Notes: generated from the sequence alone by a model not told the origin. A stretch of 54,603 nucleotides of DNA from Phycisphaerae bacterium (GCA_023150615.1 JAKLKO010000025.1:1-54603); one strand, 5' to 3'. Shown: positions 8,266-17,888, counted from the first letter of the stretch. A program made the numbers and translations.

Positions 8266-10638
8266 TCACGGCTGCGCGTGCATGGCCTCCACCGAGAACG
8301 GACGACCTTCGCCATGGCAGGTCGCGCAGGACTCGGTCCATCCGCCCGGAACTCCCGGGTTCAGCGTGTTCAACTCGACGTGTGCGGCGGTCGACGCGCT
8401 GTCGTGGCACGAGGTGCAGGCGACCATCCACACGCGGACGTCCGGGTTGGTCACCGGCTCCTTCCACGCGTCGGTCGCGTGGCACTTGGTGCACTGCGCC
8501 GGGCCCTCGGGGAGAACGGGCAGGTACGCGGTCGAGAAGTCGATGACGTTATCGCCGAATCCGATCAGGTCGTACGCCCCGCCGTTACGAACGACATCCA
8601 GCTCGCGGGCAGCGTGGATCTTGTGGATCATGACCTTCCAATCGATCGTGTCGGGGGCCGGATCCTGCGTCTGGCCCATCGCCGGGGTCGGCCGATCCTC
8701 GGCCCCGCCCACGTGGCACATGACGCATCCCGCAACGCCCTTGCGCCCGTTGCCGTGGAAGCCCAGGTCGCCGTGGCACATGTTGCATCGCTCATCCGTA
8801 ACGAATCCTGCGTAGGGCTCGAGATCGCCGGCCGATCCGACGCGGATATCGAAGAAGGCGGCCGGTGATGCTTCGCGGTAGGTCACGCTGTCGATGGTGA
8901 ACTGCCGCTGGGCGTAGACCTGCACCGTGTACGTGCCGGGCTTGAGATCCTGACCGGAGAGTTCGCCCGATCCGCCGGCGTAGTCGTAGTTGGCGGAGTT
9001 GTTGAAGGTCGCCGGATAGGTCATCGGGATCGCGACGGTGGACGTGTAGGTGAACGGTCCGACGCCGCTCGTCGGCACGCCGCCGTTGCCCTTAAGCGAG
9101 AGCGTCGTGCTGGTCGAGGTCGGGATGACTTTCTGGTAGTTGTCGGTCGGACCGGAGATCAGGAGGTTGACCGACGACAGGTCGGCGATGTTCACCGGGA
9201 CCATATTGCGATTCAGCACGTTGAACGTCACGACGGGAATGTCGCCGGCCTGGAAGAAGCCCGCGCCCGTCGCGCCGGTCACCGACTGGATCTGGACCAT
9301 GAGACCGTAGGTGTTTGCGTCGTTCGACAGCGGCGGCTGGTGGACCGTCCGAACGTCGTACGCCAGGCCCGGACCGTGGCAAAGCACGCAGGCGTCGTTC
9401 GTAAACGTATGAACGACGCTTCCGGGCGCGACGCGATAGGTCGGATTGTTGAGGTCCGCCTGAGTCAACTGGCCGTTGATCACGGCGTTATTGGTGCCAT
9501 CCAGCACCGTGCCCAGCGTGAAGTTGATGTCGTCGTGGCACGACGAGCACCGCGCGCGGTTGATCGTCGTGTAGTAGTTCGCCTCCTGTGCTGCGCCGCC
9601 ATGGCAGACCGCGCAATTGCGCGTCTGCTGGTTGAAGCCGGTCCCGCCGGGCATCCACGGGAAGGCGACGTGCGAGTAGTCATGGACCGCCTCGCCGAAA
9701 CCGATTACCTCGTAGAGGTACGGATCCGCGCTGTTTCGGGTCGCCGAAACGCTCGGAAGCTCAACGCCGCGGTGCAGGGCGTGGATCAAGTCGGCAAACT
9801 GGATCGTTCGGCCGGGTGTCTCCTTGTTCGGGTCCGCCGAGATGCGGTCCTCGGCGCCGTTCGTGTGGCACGTGACGCAGCCGGCGACCGTGAACCGGTT
9901 CTCGCCGTGCACGACGACGCGCGTGTGGCACTGAACGCAATTCGATTCGAGCACGACCTGCCGCGGCGCAGGCGCGCCACCGCCGATGACGAAGTCGAAG
10001 AACGCATCGCCGGCGTCGCGGATCGTTTCGCCATCGATCATGAAGTCGCGGCGCGCCTCGATGCCGACGGTGTACGTCCCGTTCGCCAGCGCCTGGCCCG
10101 TCAACTCCCCGTCGGCCGTTCCGTAAAACGCCGAGTCGTTGTAGGGGGCCAGATACGTCGTCGGGAACGGATCGGGGAAGGTGTACGTGTAGGAACCGTC
10201 CGCATTCACCGTCGTGCGAGCGACGACGTCCGACGCCGGTGCGATCACGCGCTGATAATTGGTTGTCCGGCCGGAGACGTAGATCGAGAATCGATCGAGC
10301 TCCTCGACCGGGATCGGATCTCCGTCATCCGTCTCAATGGTGAACTGGACGTTGAACGGCCCGCCCGGCGTGACGGCCGCGCCGCTGTTGACGCTCAGAA
10401 TCGTAACGACGGTTCCAGGCAATCCATCACCAGGCGCCGGACCCGGAGGGCCTTGAGGTCCCGGAGGGCCTTGAGGTCCCGGAGGGCCTTGAGGTCCCGC
10501 TGGGCCCTGAGGACCCTCAGGTCCCTGGAAAAACTGCAGCCAGAATTCAAGCCCACCGCACCCCGAACTCGTCGCAATCGTCCCGACGGCGACCAGAACG
10601 AGGGCCAAAATACCGACCCGGGAAATCGACCGAAGCAT
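8266..10638 (-). CDS. Decahaem outer-membrane cytochrome lipoprotein, OmcA/MtrC-like
   Basis: 790 residues from ATG 10638, which has an AGGAGG site seven bases upstream; an upstream in-frame start is less likely. The lipobox is SSGC after IATS. Residues about 39-70 form a collagen-like [16 protein letters not shown] run. Two similar halves follow. Each has an immunoglobulin-like or beta domain ([33 protein letters not shown]) ending in a [11 protein letters not shown] or [11 protein letters not shown] motif, and then five CXXCH motifs. The ten are CVQCH, CVTCH, CAVCH, CSSCH, CVLCH, CNMCH, CVMCH, CTKCH, CTSCH and CATCH. The alternating beta/pentahaem layout is that of MtrC, MtrF and OmcA, the cell-surface terminal reductases of Shewanella. 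A sigma-54 promoter match precedes it. Confidence 0.92.
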   Translation of the reverse strand: MLRSISRVGILALVLVAVGTIATSSGCGGLEFWLQFFQGPEGPQGPAGPQGPPGPQGPPGPQGPPGPAPGDGLPGTVVTILSVNSGAAVTPGGPFNVQFTIETDDGDPIPVEELDRFSIYVSGRTTNYQRVIAPASDVVARTTVNADGSYTYTFPDPFPTTYLAPYNDSAFYGTADGELTGQALANGTYTVGIEARRDFMIDGETIRDAGDAFFDFVIGGGAPAPRQVVLESNCVQCHTRVVVHGENRFTVAGCVTCHTNGAEDRISADPNKETPGRTIQFADLIHALHRGVELPSVSATRNSADPYLYEVIGFGEAVHDYSHVAFPWMPGGTGFNQQTRNCAVCHGGAAQEANYYTTINRARCSSCHDDINFTLGTVLDGTNNAVINGQLTQADLNNPTYRVAPGSVVHTFTNDACVLCHGPGLAYDVRTVHQPPLSNDANTYGLMVQIQSVTGATGAGFFQAGDIPVVTFNVLNRNMVPVNIADLSSVNLLISGPTDNYQKVIPTSTSTTLSLKGNGGVPTSGVGPFTYTSTVAIPMTYPATFNNSANYDYAGGSGELSGQDLKPGTYTVQVYAQRQFTIDSVTYREASPAAFFDIRVGSAGDLEPYAGFVTDERCNMCHGDLGFHGNGRKGVAGCVMCHVGGAEDRPTPAMGQTQDPAPDTIDWKVMIHKIHAARELDVVRNGGAYDLIGFGDNVIDFSTAYLPVLPEGPAQCTKCHATDAWKEPVTNPDVRVWMVACTSCHDSASTAAHVELNTLNPGVPGGWTESCATCHGEGRPFSVEAMHAQP
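10443..10496. repeat. Three perfect 18-bp tandem repeats (collagen-like coding)
   Basis: The unit CCGGAGGGCCTTGAGGTC occurs three times in a row on the plus strand, with degenerate copies continuing to about 10530. It lies inside the decahaem cytochrome gene and encodes the Gly-Pro-Gln/Gly-Pro-Pro triplets just after the lipidated cysteine. Such repeats can change copy number by slippage and so alter linker length without breaking the frame. Confidence 0.9.
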
Positions 10639-10905
10639 TGCAGGCCTCCTGGACAAGGGTCCACGGTCAATCAAATCCGGTTGCACGGAACCGGCGGCAA
10701 TCTCCTCGCAATCGATATGCCAGACCAACCGCGGAAATGACCGCTCGCACACCTCGTCACCGCAATAGGTTGCGGCGTCGGGGAAGCCGGCGTACCCGAT
10801 CGGCGGCTTCCGCTTCTCATTCTTGATAAGTACGTCGCAAGCCTGAGAAATTTCAGGGCTGTGCCGGGTCGCGCTTCGGAATTGTGCTTTGCGCGCCGAT
10901 TCGCG
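10639..10905 (-). promoter_or_regulatory. Leader/promoter region of the decahaem gene
   Basis: This 267-base gap separates the 9-haem lipoprotein stop (10906) from the decahaem start (10638). It holds the sigma-54 match at 10707-10722 and the AGGAGG ribosome site. An in-frame open stretch runs through part of it (to 10752) but has no signal or motif and is better read as untranslated. No other gene is evident. Confidence 0.5.
10707..10722 (-). promoter_or_regulatory. Sigma-54 promoter match upstream of the decahaem gene
   Basis: On the minus strand the 16 bases read TGGCATATCGATTGCG. This has the invariant GG and GC dinucleotides at the required ten-base spacing, a full TGGCA at -24 and TTGC at -12. 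Transcription would start near 10695, leaving a leader of about 57 bases before ATG 10638. A sigma-54-dependent response regulator is encoded in the same locus (26173-27609). Confidence 0.6.
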
Positions 10906-12237
10906 TCAAATCGACGCCGCGACCGCGTCCACAAGCTCCTGCGCTGCATCGAGAAGCTCCGTGGAGTGCGGCACGTTGTGCACGCCGCCGCTGCCATCGT
11001 ATTCGAGCAGGTCGAGATTCAGCTCGGCCGCGTCGAGCCGACCGATGTTCGGCTCGACCAGGAACGGCGTCATCCGCAACATGTCGATCATGGCGCGAAT
11101 GGACGCCGACCGCGCGGCGACGTCGGCCTGCACCGAGTCGATCATGGTCTGCAAGGCGTTCGGGTCGTGGCATGGTGTGCAGTTCTGGACGATCACCTCA
11201 AAGCGATGGCCGCTCTGATTGGGATTCGCCGGCGTCGGGTCGGGGACCGTCACGTTGGGTCCGTGGCACTTGGCGCATCCGCCGAGCGAATCCATCCAGG
11301 CGTGGACTGACACGAACCCGACGAGCGGGACCGACGGGATGGACGGAGGCGAACCGGTCGGTGCGAGCATTCGCCCGCCGAAGCCGCTGAGGACGTTCCA
11401 CTGCGGCGCGTGCGGAAGGACGCCCGGCTGCGGCGACGCGTCGGTATGACAGCCGGCGCAGGTCGCGGTCGGCGCATCGCGGAGCTGCGCGAGGTTGGGC
11501 GAGCCGTGCGGGGCGTGGCACGAGCCGCATCCCACGGGCTCCTGCGGATCATCGTCCATCGACGCGTTCTCGATGTTCGGCAGCGGCAGCGGCGGGCGCC
11601 CCTGAAGCGCGCGGGCCTCGTTCTGCCGCGCGATCGTCGCGTAGTCGGTCGAATGGCATTGCAGGCACGCGTCCGTCGCGGCCGGATCGACGAGCACGCT
11701 GTCGAGCGCCTCGGCGTGACCGGACGCGATCCATTCGTCGTAGTTGGGCTGCGCCGGCCCGGTGTGGCACTCGGCACAAACGCTCGTGCCCGGGAGGCGG
11801 TTGATGTCCGCCGGATTGCGCGTTCCGACGTGCCGCGCGCCCGGTCCGTGGCAGCTCTCGCACTGCACGCCGCCGAACTTCGGCGTCGCGAAAGCGCTCA
11901 CGAACCCGCCCTCGCCGTACGCCGTTGTGTGGCACGGGAAGCACGACGTGTTCAGCTGCGCTCCGGCGGCGACCAGCGCCTCGAACGCCGACGCGTGCGG
12001 CGACATCGACCACGTCTCGTGGACGTCCCGATGGCACCCGCGGCAGACGTCCGCGCCGACGTACTCCGACGTGCCGCCGATGGAGGGTCCGCCCGGCGGA
12101 AGCGGAAATCCCGGACAACCGTTCATTCCACCCACGGCCATCAGCACGCACGTGGAGACGAGCAGCGTGAGCAGGACGGTCTGAATGCGGAAAGGTCGAT
12201 TCACGCTATTCCAATCATACGCAGGCCGCAGCGGCAT
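10906..12237 (-). CDS. Nine-haem c-type cytochrome, probable lipoprotein
   Basis: 443 residues from ATG 12237; a GTG at 12204 (VNRPFRIQTVLL) would give a tidier signal peptide. The hydrophobic stretch ends in VGGMNGC, a plausible lipobox. Nine CXXCH motifs follow: CRGCH, CFPCH, CESCHGPGARH, CAECH, CLQCH, CGSCHAPHG, CAGCH, CAKCH and CTPCH. The opening SEYVGADVCRGCHRDVHETW...SPHASAF and the CESCHGPGARHV element resemble cytochrome c554-type/multihaem oxidoreductase family proteins. The C-terminal about 80 residues lack haem motifs and look helical. It ends the tightly packed run of genes that starts at 20078. Confidence 0.87.
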   Translation of the reverse strand: MPLRPAYDWNSVNRPFRIQTVLLTLLVSTCVLMAVGGMNGCPGFPLPPGGPSIGGTSEYVGADVCRGCHRDVHETWSMSPHASAFEALVAAGAQLNTSCFPCHTTAYGEGGFVSAFATPKFGGVQCESCHGPGARHVGTRNPADINRLPGTSVCAECHTGPAQPNYDEWIASGHAEALDSVLVDPAATDACLQCHSTDYATIARQNEARALQGRPPLPLPNIENASMDDDPQEPVGCGSCHAPHGSPNLAQLRDAPTATCAGCHTDASPQPGVLPHAPQWNVLSGFGGRMLAPTGSPPSIPSVPLVGFVSVHAWMDSLGGCAKCHGPNVTVPDPTPANPNQSGHRFEVIVQNCTPCHDPNALQTMIDSVQADVAARSASIRAMIDMLRMTPFLVEPNIGRLDAAELNLDLLEYDGSGGVHNVPHSTELLDAAQELVDAVAASI

Positions 12238-12252
12238 CTCCTGCGATGCAGA

Positions 12253-13305
12253 TCACGAGCGAGGTGGGGTGGGCCCGGCGGCGAGATCGGGGACGAGCTG
12301 CTCGATGGCCGCACGATAGTGTAGCGCGGCGCGGTCTTTCGCTCCACGGGCTTCGAAAACGCGCCCGAGCCAGTAGTTCGTTCGCGCAGGATCGGGGTTC
12401 AGGAGCAGCGCTTCCTCGAGCAGCTTCTGCGCTTCGTCGAGCTTGCCCTGGCGGAACCGAATCGTGCCCAAAAGCAATCCGGCCTGGCGATTGCGCGGAT
12501 CGCTCTTTCGAACGTCGGCGACCAGCGCTTCCGCGCCCGCGAGGTCGCCGGTCAATGCGCGGAGGTCGGCCAACTGCAACCGCGCGGGGGCGTACGACGG
12601 GTCGGCCTCGATCGCCTTCTCGAGCTCCGCGGCGGCCTGCGTCGTGAGTCCGCGGCGGCGCATGAACTCGGCACTGCGACAGAGCCGATCGGCGCGGTCG
12701 TGCTGATCGTCGCGGTCGGGACGCGTCGTGACGAGCCGCTGCGCGTGCTCGTCCGCGGAGATGCGTCCCGCCAGGAGCTTCAGGTGCGCCTCGGCCGTGT
12801 TCTGGTAGCTGAGGTCGTAGCCGGAAATGACGTACGCCAGCTTGCCGGACTTGTCATAGAACAGCGTGGTCGGCAGCACGATGACGCCGATGCGACCGTA
12901 GACGTCGCGGCCGGGATCGAGGGCGACCGGGATGCGAAGGCCCGCGCGGTGCCCCAGTTCGCGAAAGTAAGGAACCTGGACCGCGTCGGCGGTCAGCGCG
13001 AGCATGCCGATGTTGTCGGCAGCGATCGTGTCGCGCGCGGCCTGCAGCGCGCGCAGCGCGCGCTCCGAGCTCGACTGGCCCGCGGCGACGAAGATCAGCA
13101 CGCCCGGTCTGCCCCGCCACTCGGCGGTCTTGGCGACTTTGCCATCGAGGTCCGTCAGCGAGATCTGCGGAACCGGATCGCCGGGCCTGGCGTTGCGCGG
13201 CATGGCGACGGCCGGGCGGTCGAGCGCTGCGCCGATGAGCGCCGTCAGCAACAGGATCGCCGCGGATCGGCGCCCACTCCACGAGTTGTGCCCGTCATGC
13301 ATCAT
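12253..13305 (-). CDS. Redoxin/thioredoxin-fold protein with TPR domain
   Basis: 350 residues. A signal peptide (about residues 12-34, ending RPAVA) is followed by a redoxin-like domain: PGDPVPQISLTDLDGKVAKTAEWRGRPGVLIFVA, then a YGRIGVIVLPTTLFYDKSGKLAYVISGYD segment with the cis-proline VLPTT. The usual CXXC is absent: that position reads GQSSSERAL, so it cannot do dithiol chemistry there. The C-terminal half carries TPR repeats (AAAELEKAIEADPSYAPARLQLADL; LDEAQKLLEEALLLNPDPARTNYWLG). It sits three bases after a 15-site cytochrome gene and 15 bases before the 9-haem gene. It probably helps assemble the cytochromes in the periplasm (inference). Confidence 0.82.
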   Translation of the reverse strand: MMHDGHNSWSGRRSAAILLLTALIGAALDRPAVAMPRNARPGDPVPQISLTDLDGKVAKTAEWRGRPGVLIFVAAGQSSSERALRALQAARDTIAADNIGMLALTADAVQVPYFRELGHRAGLRIPVALDPGRDVYGRIGVIVLPTTLFYDKSGKLAYVISGYDLSYQNTAEAHLKLLAGRISADEHAQRLVTTRPDRDDQHDRADRLCRSAEFMRRRGLTTQAAAELEKAIEADPSYAPARLQLADLRALTGDLAGAEALVADVRKSDPRNRQAGLLLGTIRFRQGKLDEAQKLLEEALLLNPDPARTNYWLGRVFEARGAKDRAALHYRAAIEQLVPDLAAGPTPPRS

Positions 13306-13308
13306 GGA

Positions 13309-14697
13309 TCAGCTCCCCTTGTTCGGCGCGGCGGGCCACTGCGCCGCCGGCTTGTCCGGTCCGGATGGATACGTCACGGGCCGCGCGCGATCGTACTGGT
13401 AGGGCACGTGGCATCCCGGGGCGCACGATCCGCCGGTCTCGGTCTTCTCGAAGCGGATCGGCATTTCCCATTTTCCGAACGGGACGGAATTGCGGATGTG
13501 CTTGGCCTGATCGCTGGCGTGCGTCTCGTGACACGCGCGGCAGGTACGGCCCTTCGTGTCCTTGTTGACGTGCAAGTGATGCAGGTTCAGGTCGCCGTTG
13601 CGGAACCCCGTTAGCGTCGTGGTGCGCGGATCGAGCACGAGCGAGCGCTCATGGCAGGAAAAGCACAGGGCATAGCTCTCCTCCTTGAACGGCGCGTAGA
13701 ACTCCGGCGGATACTCCTTGATGAGCAGGCGGAAGTTGTCGCCGCCGTGGATCTGGTGGCACGCGCTGCAGTTCTTCTCCGCGATCGGCCCGTGCAGGCT
13801 CTTGCCCGACGCGAGCACGGCGCTCATGTCCGCGATCGGGCCGTCGGGCCCCTTGAGCGGCTTGTTGTGACATTCCATGCACATGGCCATGGGGTTGTTT
13901 CGCAGCACGCGCGGGAAGTTCGTGGCGTGCGGCTCGTGACAGTTCAGGCACTGCCGGCCCTCGACGACCGCGCCGTGCTGCGTCTTGGCGTGCTCCACCG
14001 TCGAGCGGATGTTTTCGTGGCATGACAGGCACAACGGCTGCGCGGCCTTGCGGAGCATCATCTTCTCGGCCGACGCATGCGCGTCGTGGCACAGCAGGCA
14101 GTCCTTCTGCGCCGGTTCGTGGATCACGCGCGACGTCTCGATCTGCTGCGCCGAACTGACGTGGCAATCGAGGCACAGCTCGTTCGACGGCTTGAGCAGC
14201 AACTTGAGCTGATTCGAGGCGTGCGGATTGTGGCACGCCGTGCACCCGCCGGCCGCCACCGGCCCGTGCACATTCGGACGGCCGTGCGTCACGTCCTGGT
14301 GGCACGTCGCGCAGTTCTCGCTCGCCGAGCCGGCCTTGAGGAACGCGCGCGACTTGCCGCCGTGCGGATCGTGACAATCGAGGCACTGGCCCGCCTTGAG
14401 CGGCTGATGCACGACCTCCCCTTTCGGCGCCTCGTGACAGAAGAGGCAGAGGTCGGTGCCCTGCCGCGCGAGGCTGAAGGTGTGCTTTGCCGGGTCCGCC
14501 GCGTTGTGACATCCGCTGCACGCCTCGGCCGCGAGCGGCCCATGCAGCACCGGGTGCCTCGTTACCTCGGCGTGACAACCGCCGGTCGTGCACGTCGGCG
14601 TCGGACCCGTGGGACGGACGTTCGGCGGCGGTTGCTGCGCCACGGCGGCGCCCGCGAGGACTGCGACCAGCACAGCGACAAGCGTTCGTGCGATCAT
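13309..14697 (-). CDS. Periplasmic multihaem cytochrome, 15 haem sites (paralogue A)
   Basis: 462 residues with a signal peptide (MIARTLVAVLVAVLAGAAVAQ). I count thirteen CXXCH motifs (CSGCH, CLFCH, CLDCH, CATCH, CTACH, CLDCH, CLLCH, CLSCH, CLNCH, CMECH, CSACH, CFSCH, CRACH) plus a first site CTTGGCH (CX4CH) and a last site CAPGCH (CX3CH). The repeated unit is doublecyt-like: VHGPVAAGGCTACHNPHAS...LCLDCH, repeated about six times. The motif order, ending GGSCAPGCHVPYQYDRARPVTYP, matches the next gene almost site for site. This is a chain of haems suited to carrying electrons across the periplasm. Confidence 0.9.
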   Translation of the reverse strand: MIARTLVAVLVAVLAGAAVAQQPPPNVRPTGPTPTCTTGGCHAEVTRHPVLHGPLAAEACSGCHNAADPAKHTFSLARQGTDLCLFCHEAPKGEVVHQPLKAGQCLDCHDPHGGKSRAFLKAGSASENCATCHQDVTHGRPNVHGPVAAGGCTACHNPHASNQLKLLLKPSNELCLDCHVSSAQQIETSRVIHEPAQKDCLLCHDAHASAEKMMLRKAAQPLCLSCHENIRSTVEHAKTQHGAVVEGRQCLNCHEPHATNFPRVLRNNPMAMCMECHNKPLKGPDGPIADMSAVLASGKSLHGPIAEKNCSACHQIHGGDNFRLLIKEYPPEFYAPFKEESYALCFSCHERSLVLDPRTTTLTGFRNGDLNLHHLHVNKDTKGRTCRACHETHASDQAKHIRNSVPFGKWEMPIRFEKTETGGSCAPGCHVPYQYDRARPVTYPSGPDKPAAQWPAAPNKGS

Positions 14698-14703
14698 GAG
14701 ACG

Positions 14704-16191
14704 TCATTCCTTCCCGCGCGGATAGGAGACCGGGGTTTCCCGATCGTAATCGTACGGCTGATGACAGCCCGGCGCGCACCCGCCGCCGGTAGCCGACTTC
14801 TTGAATCGAATCGGCATCGCCCAGCCGCCGCCTTCGAACGGAACCGCGTCCGCGATGTGCTTGGGCTGGTTGCTGCCGTGGATCTCGTGGCACGCCTTGC
14901 AACTGCGGCCTTTCTCGAGGCGGTTCACGTGCAGGAAATGGAGGTTCTGGTCGCCGTTGCGGAATCCGGTCAGCGCCGTCGTCTTCTGATCCATGACCAG
15001 CGCCTTCTCATGACAGGAGAAGCATAGCGCGTAATTCGTCAAATCGAAATCCGCGTAGAACGAGCTGGAGAAATAGGTCTTCAGCAGCCGCGCGTTGCTC
15101 GACCCGTGCACCTGGTGACACGCCTGGCACTCGCCGCCGCGAATCGGCCCGTGCAGAAACTCCGCCGACGTCAGCACGCTCTTCATCTCGGGAATCGTCC
15201 GGCCATCGTACGCCTGCTGCGGCTGATCGTGGCACGTCAGGCACACATCGGGCATCGACATCCGCAGCAGCGCCGGGAACTCGCTGGCGTGCGAATCGTG
15301 GCAGTTGAGGCACTGCTTTCCGGTGAAGACCGCGCCGTGCTTCGCCGTCGCCGTGCGGACCTGCTCGTCCACCTTCGTATGACAACTTCCGCAATGCTCG
15401 CTGCCCGATGCCCGCAGCAGTTTCGGAAACTCGGCCGCGTGCGGCGCGTGACAATTCGTGCAGCCTTCGACCGCCGGTCCGTGCGCCGTGCGGGCCGTCT
15501 CCATCTTCCGCTGGATCTCGGAGTGGCACCGGAAGCAGTGCGCCGCGCCGCTGCGGATCGTCAGGTGCGCATTGTCCGACTCGTGCGGGACGTGGCATAC
15601 GGTGCACGCCCCCGCCGCGTACGGACCATGCACGACGTCGCCGCGCTCCTCGGCCGGATGGCACTGACGGCAACTGGCCAGGAGCGATTCGGCCCTGAGC
15701 AGGTACTTGGTCGCCGAGCCGTGCGGATCGTGACAACCGATGCAGCCCTGCTGCGTCACGGCCGCGTGCACGAATGGCTTGCCCGTCAGGACAACATGAC
15801 AGCGCGTGCAGACTGCGTCGCCCTTGCGCGTCATCGGGAACGTGTGGCCCGGCTGCTCCGCGGAATGGCAGGCGTCGCAACCGCCGGCGGCCACGGGGCC
15901 GTGAACGTAGTCGCGTTTCGACAGATCGGTGTGGCACAGCGCCGAGACGCATCCGACGCCGGGCGGGACGCGATCCGGCCGCATCGGGGCGGGCGGCTTC
16001 GCGGCCACGGTGGTCGTGACGGCGGCCGGCTGCGATGGTGGCGTTTTCGCTGGCCCGGTCTTCGGTGGTTCCTGCGGCGTTTCGGAACGGCAGCCGACGT
16101 ACAGCGCGAGACAGGCGAACCCAATGCACCACTCCGGCCGATCCGCGATCGCCCGCGTTCGACGCCAAGTTGCCCGACGATCGCGCCTCAT
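14704..16191 (-). CDS. Multihaem cytochrome lipoprotein, 15 haem sites (paralogue B)
   Basis: 495 residues from ATG 16191; a start at 16287 would overlap the upstream NapC-like gene by 83 bases. The N-terminal hydrophobic segment ends in LALYVGC, a lipobox, followed by a Pro/Thr/Ala linker. Thirteen CXXCH motifs (CDACH, CTRCH, CIGCH, CRQCH, CTVCH, CFRCH, CTNCH, CGSCH, CLNCH, CLTCH, CQACH, CFSCH, CKACH) are flanked by CVSALCH (CX4CH) and CAPGCH (CX3CH), exactly as in paralogue A six bases downstream. The shared C-terminus is ALTGFRNGDQNLHFLHVN...CKACHEIHGS. Paralogue A appears soluble while B appears lipid-anchored, so the pair may serve different stations of the same route. Confidence 0.9.
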   Translation of the reverse strand: MRRDRRATWRRTRAIADRPEWCIGFACLALYVGCRSETPQEPPKTGPAKTPPSQPAAVTTTVAAKPPAPMRPDRVPPGVGCVSALCHTDLSKRDYVHGPVAAGGCDACHSAEQPGHTFPMTRKGDAVCTRCHVVLTGKPFVHAAVTQQGCIGCHDPHGSATKYLLRAESLLASCRQCHPAEERGDVVHGPYAAGACTVCHVPHESDNAHLTIRSGAAHCFRCHSEIQRKMETARTAHGPAVEGCTNCHAPHAAEFPKLLRASGSEHCGSCHTKVDEQVRTATAKHGAVFTGKQCLNCHDSHASEFPALLRMSMPDVCLTCHDQPQQAYDGRTIPEMKSVLTSAEFLHGPIRGGECQACHQVHGSSNARLLKTYFSSSFYADFDLTNYALCFSCHEKALVMDQKTTALTGFRNGDQNLHFLHVNRLEKGRSCKACHEIHGSNQPKHIADAVPFEGGGWAMPIRFKKSATGGGCAPGCHQPYDYDRETPVSYPRGKE

Positions 16192-16204
16192 CGCATCGGA
16201 AGCA

Positions 16205-17869
16205 TCATGGGCCCGGCTCCGCGAGCGAGACCGCGCCGCCCGCTCCACATCGCCGGAGGATCTCTTCACCGTGCTCCACCGCGACATTCAGCAGCGCAAC
16301 GGAGTAGTTGAAATTATGCACGCCGTGACCCAGTTGCACGAGAGCGACGTTGTGCCGGGCATCGGCGAGCTTCCGCGCCAGCTCGATGCGCAGCTTCTCG
16401 TCCAGTCGCGACGCCGCCAGCGCGGCGTCGGCCTTCGCGACGACGTCGCCCGCCTTCTTCGACAGGGCATCCAGGCTCGACTTCCATTCGGCGAGCTTGT
16501 CGGCGTACTTGCCGCCGGCCGGGTCGACCGTGTCGGCGTGGCACATGTCGCAGCTCTTCTGCGCCGCGACGTAGGTTTGCCCGACGATGGCGGCCTCGGT
16601 CTCGCCGTGCTCCTTGAACTGGTGGCACGCGATGCAGTCGACCTGCGCGCGGAACATCGGGCTGGGCATCGAGGGCACGCCGCGCCCGCCCACGCCGCGG
16701 TAAAGCTCGGACGGCCCGCCGTGCGTCTCGACGTGACAGCGGTTGCAGGACGTCGCGTCGGTCGTCACGCCGGCCGAGACGTGGTGCTCGATCTGCAGGT
16801 GGCAACTCGTGCACTCGACCTTGTGATTCGTGACGTGATTCTCGTGGATGAAGTTCGACTCGCCGTAGCGCTCGATGTGCTGCGGCTTGTTGTGGCAGTT
16901 CAGGCAGACCTGCTTCGGCACCGTGCCATCGCCCTTGATCGAGTCGCTATGGCAGTTGTAGCAGCCGACGCCGCGATCGATGTACTCCTTGTGGTTGAAC
17001 ATCCCGGTCGCGAGCCGGATCTGCTGTTTCGGCGCGGCGTGGCACGCGGTGCAACCACCGAGCACCTCCTGGTCGTGCCCGTGCACCTGTCCCTTGAAGT
17101 GACAGACGAAGCACGTGTCCAGCGTGACGGTGATGTGCCGGCCCTGGACGATCTGGCTGTGGCAACTGACGCAGCGGAGCTGGCGCCCGCGACGCAGTTC
17201 CGTCAGGTGCGGCTTGTGATCGAAGTGGACTTCGACGATCGCGCCGTTCGGCCGCTCGTACTTCCAGGTGGTCTTGCCCTCGAGCACTCGCTGGTCGTGA
17301 CAGCCGCTCCGCAGGCAACTGTCGTCGCGGATCTCCGCGTGCGGCTTGCTGCCGTAGGTCCGCGTGAGGTACTTGGCGACCTGCGACGAGGCCTGCCACT
17401 TGCCCTTCAGCGTGTTCTTCCAGCCCGGCTCGAAGTGGCAGTCCTGGCACGGCACGTTCTTGTGCGTTGACTCGTGCCACGCCTCGTAGTACGGCACCAT
17501 GATGTGGCACGACTGGCAGAAGTCCGGGTGCATCGTGAACTCGCCGAAGCCGACCGTGCCGAACACCAACACGATCAGCGCCGCCTGCGCCCAGCCGCGC
17601 CTGGAGAACCAGAATGGAAACCACCGGCTTTCGCGGTGGTAGACGCCCATGATGACGCGACCCCAGCCGGTGAACGTCAGCGCCACGCCCACCAGCGCGA
17701 TCCCCGCCGCCGAGAGGAACATCGCGCCGATAATCTGCCAGCGCCCGTCGTTCGTGCGGTAGATCATCCAGAGCCCGAGCAGCGCGAGCGCCGCGCCGAG
17801 CAGCGTAAACGGGACCCACCACGGACGCCGGATGTCCGACCCCGTCGTGTCCATCGGTTGCAGCGACAT
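16205..17869 (-). CDS. NapC/NirT-like membrane-anchored multihaem cytochrome
   Basis: 554 residues with a GGGAGGTGG ribosome site. Three hydrophobic segments (about residues 17-36, 43-66 and 92-112) come first. The haem region then opens GEFTMHPDFCQSCHIMVPYYEAWHESTHKNVPCQDCH, the classic NapC/NirT signature with CXXCHXM. Eleven CXXCH (CQSCH, CQDCH, CVSCH, CFVCH, CTACH, CYNCH, CLNCH, CTSCH, CNRCH, CIACH, CDMCH) and one CLRSGCH (CX4CH) are present. The C-terminal about 110 residues have no haem and form a helical tail. NapC-family proteins take electrons from quinol at the inner membrane; CymA in Shewanella and ImcH in Geobacter are the functional analogues. This is therefore a likely quinol-to-periplasm entry point. 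Confidence 0.9.
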   Translation of the reverse strand: MSLQPMDTTGSDIRRPWWVPFTLLGAALALLGLWMIYRTNDGRWQIIGAMFLSAAGIALVGVALTFTGWGRVIMGVYHRESRWFPFWFSRRGWAQAALIVLVFGTVGFGEFTMHPDFCQSCHIMVPYYEAWHESTHKNVPCQDCHFEPGWKNTLKGKWQASSQVAKYLTRTYGSKPHAEIRDDSCLRSGCHDQRVLEGKTTWKYERPNGAIVEVHFDHKPHLTELRRGRQLRCVSCHSQIVQGRHITVTLDTCFVCHFKGQVHGHDQEVLGGCTACHAAPKQQIRLATGMFNHKEYIDRGVGCYNCHSDSIKGDGTVPKQVCLNCHNKPQHIERYGESNFIHENHVTNHKVECTSCHLQIEHHVSAGVTTDATSCNRCHVETHGGPSELYRGVGGRGVPSMPSPMFRAQVDCIACHQFKEHGETEAAIVGQTYVAAQKSCDMCHADTVDPAGGKYADKLAEWKSSLDALSKKAGDVVAKADAALAASRLDEKLRIELARKLADARHNVALVQLGHGVHNFNYSVALLNVAVEHGEEILRRCGAGGAVSLAEPGP

Positions 17870-17888
17870 CGTCCACCTCCCGCCGGCG

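Noticed and set aside
10639..10752. Longer N-terminus for the decahaem cytochrome (start at 10752)
   Set aside because: The lipoprotein signal and AGGAGG site support ATG 10638; the extension has no signal features and would lie over the sigma-54 match.
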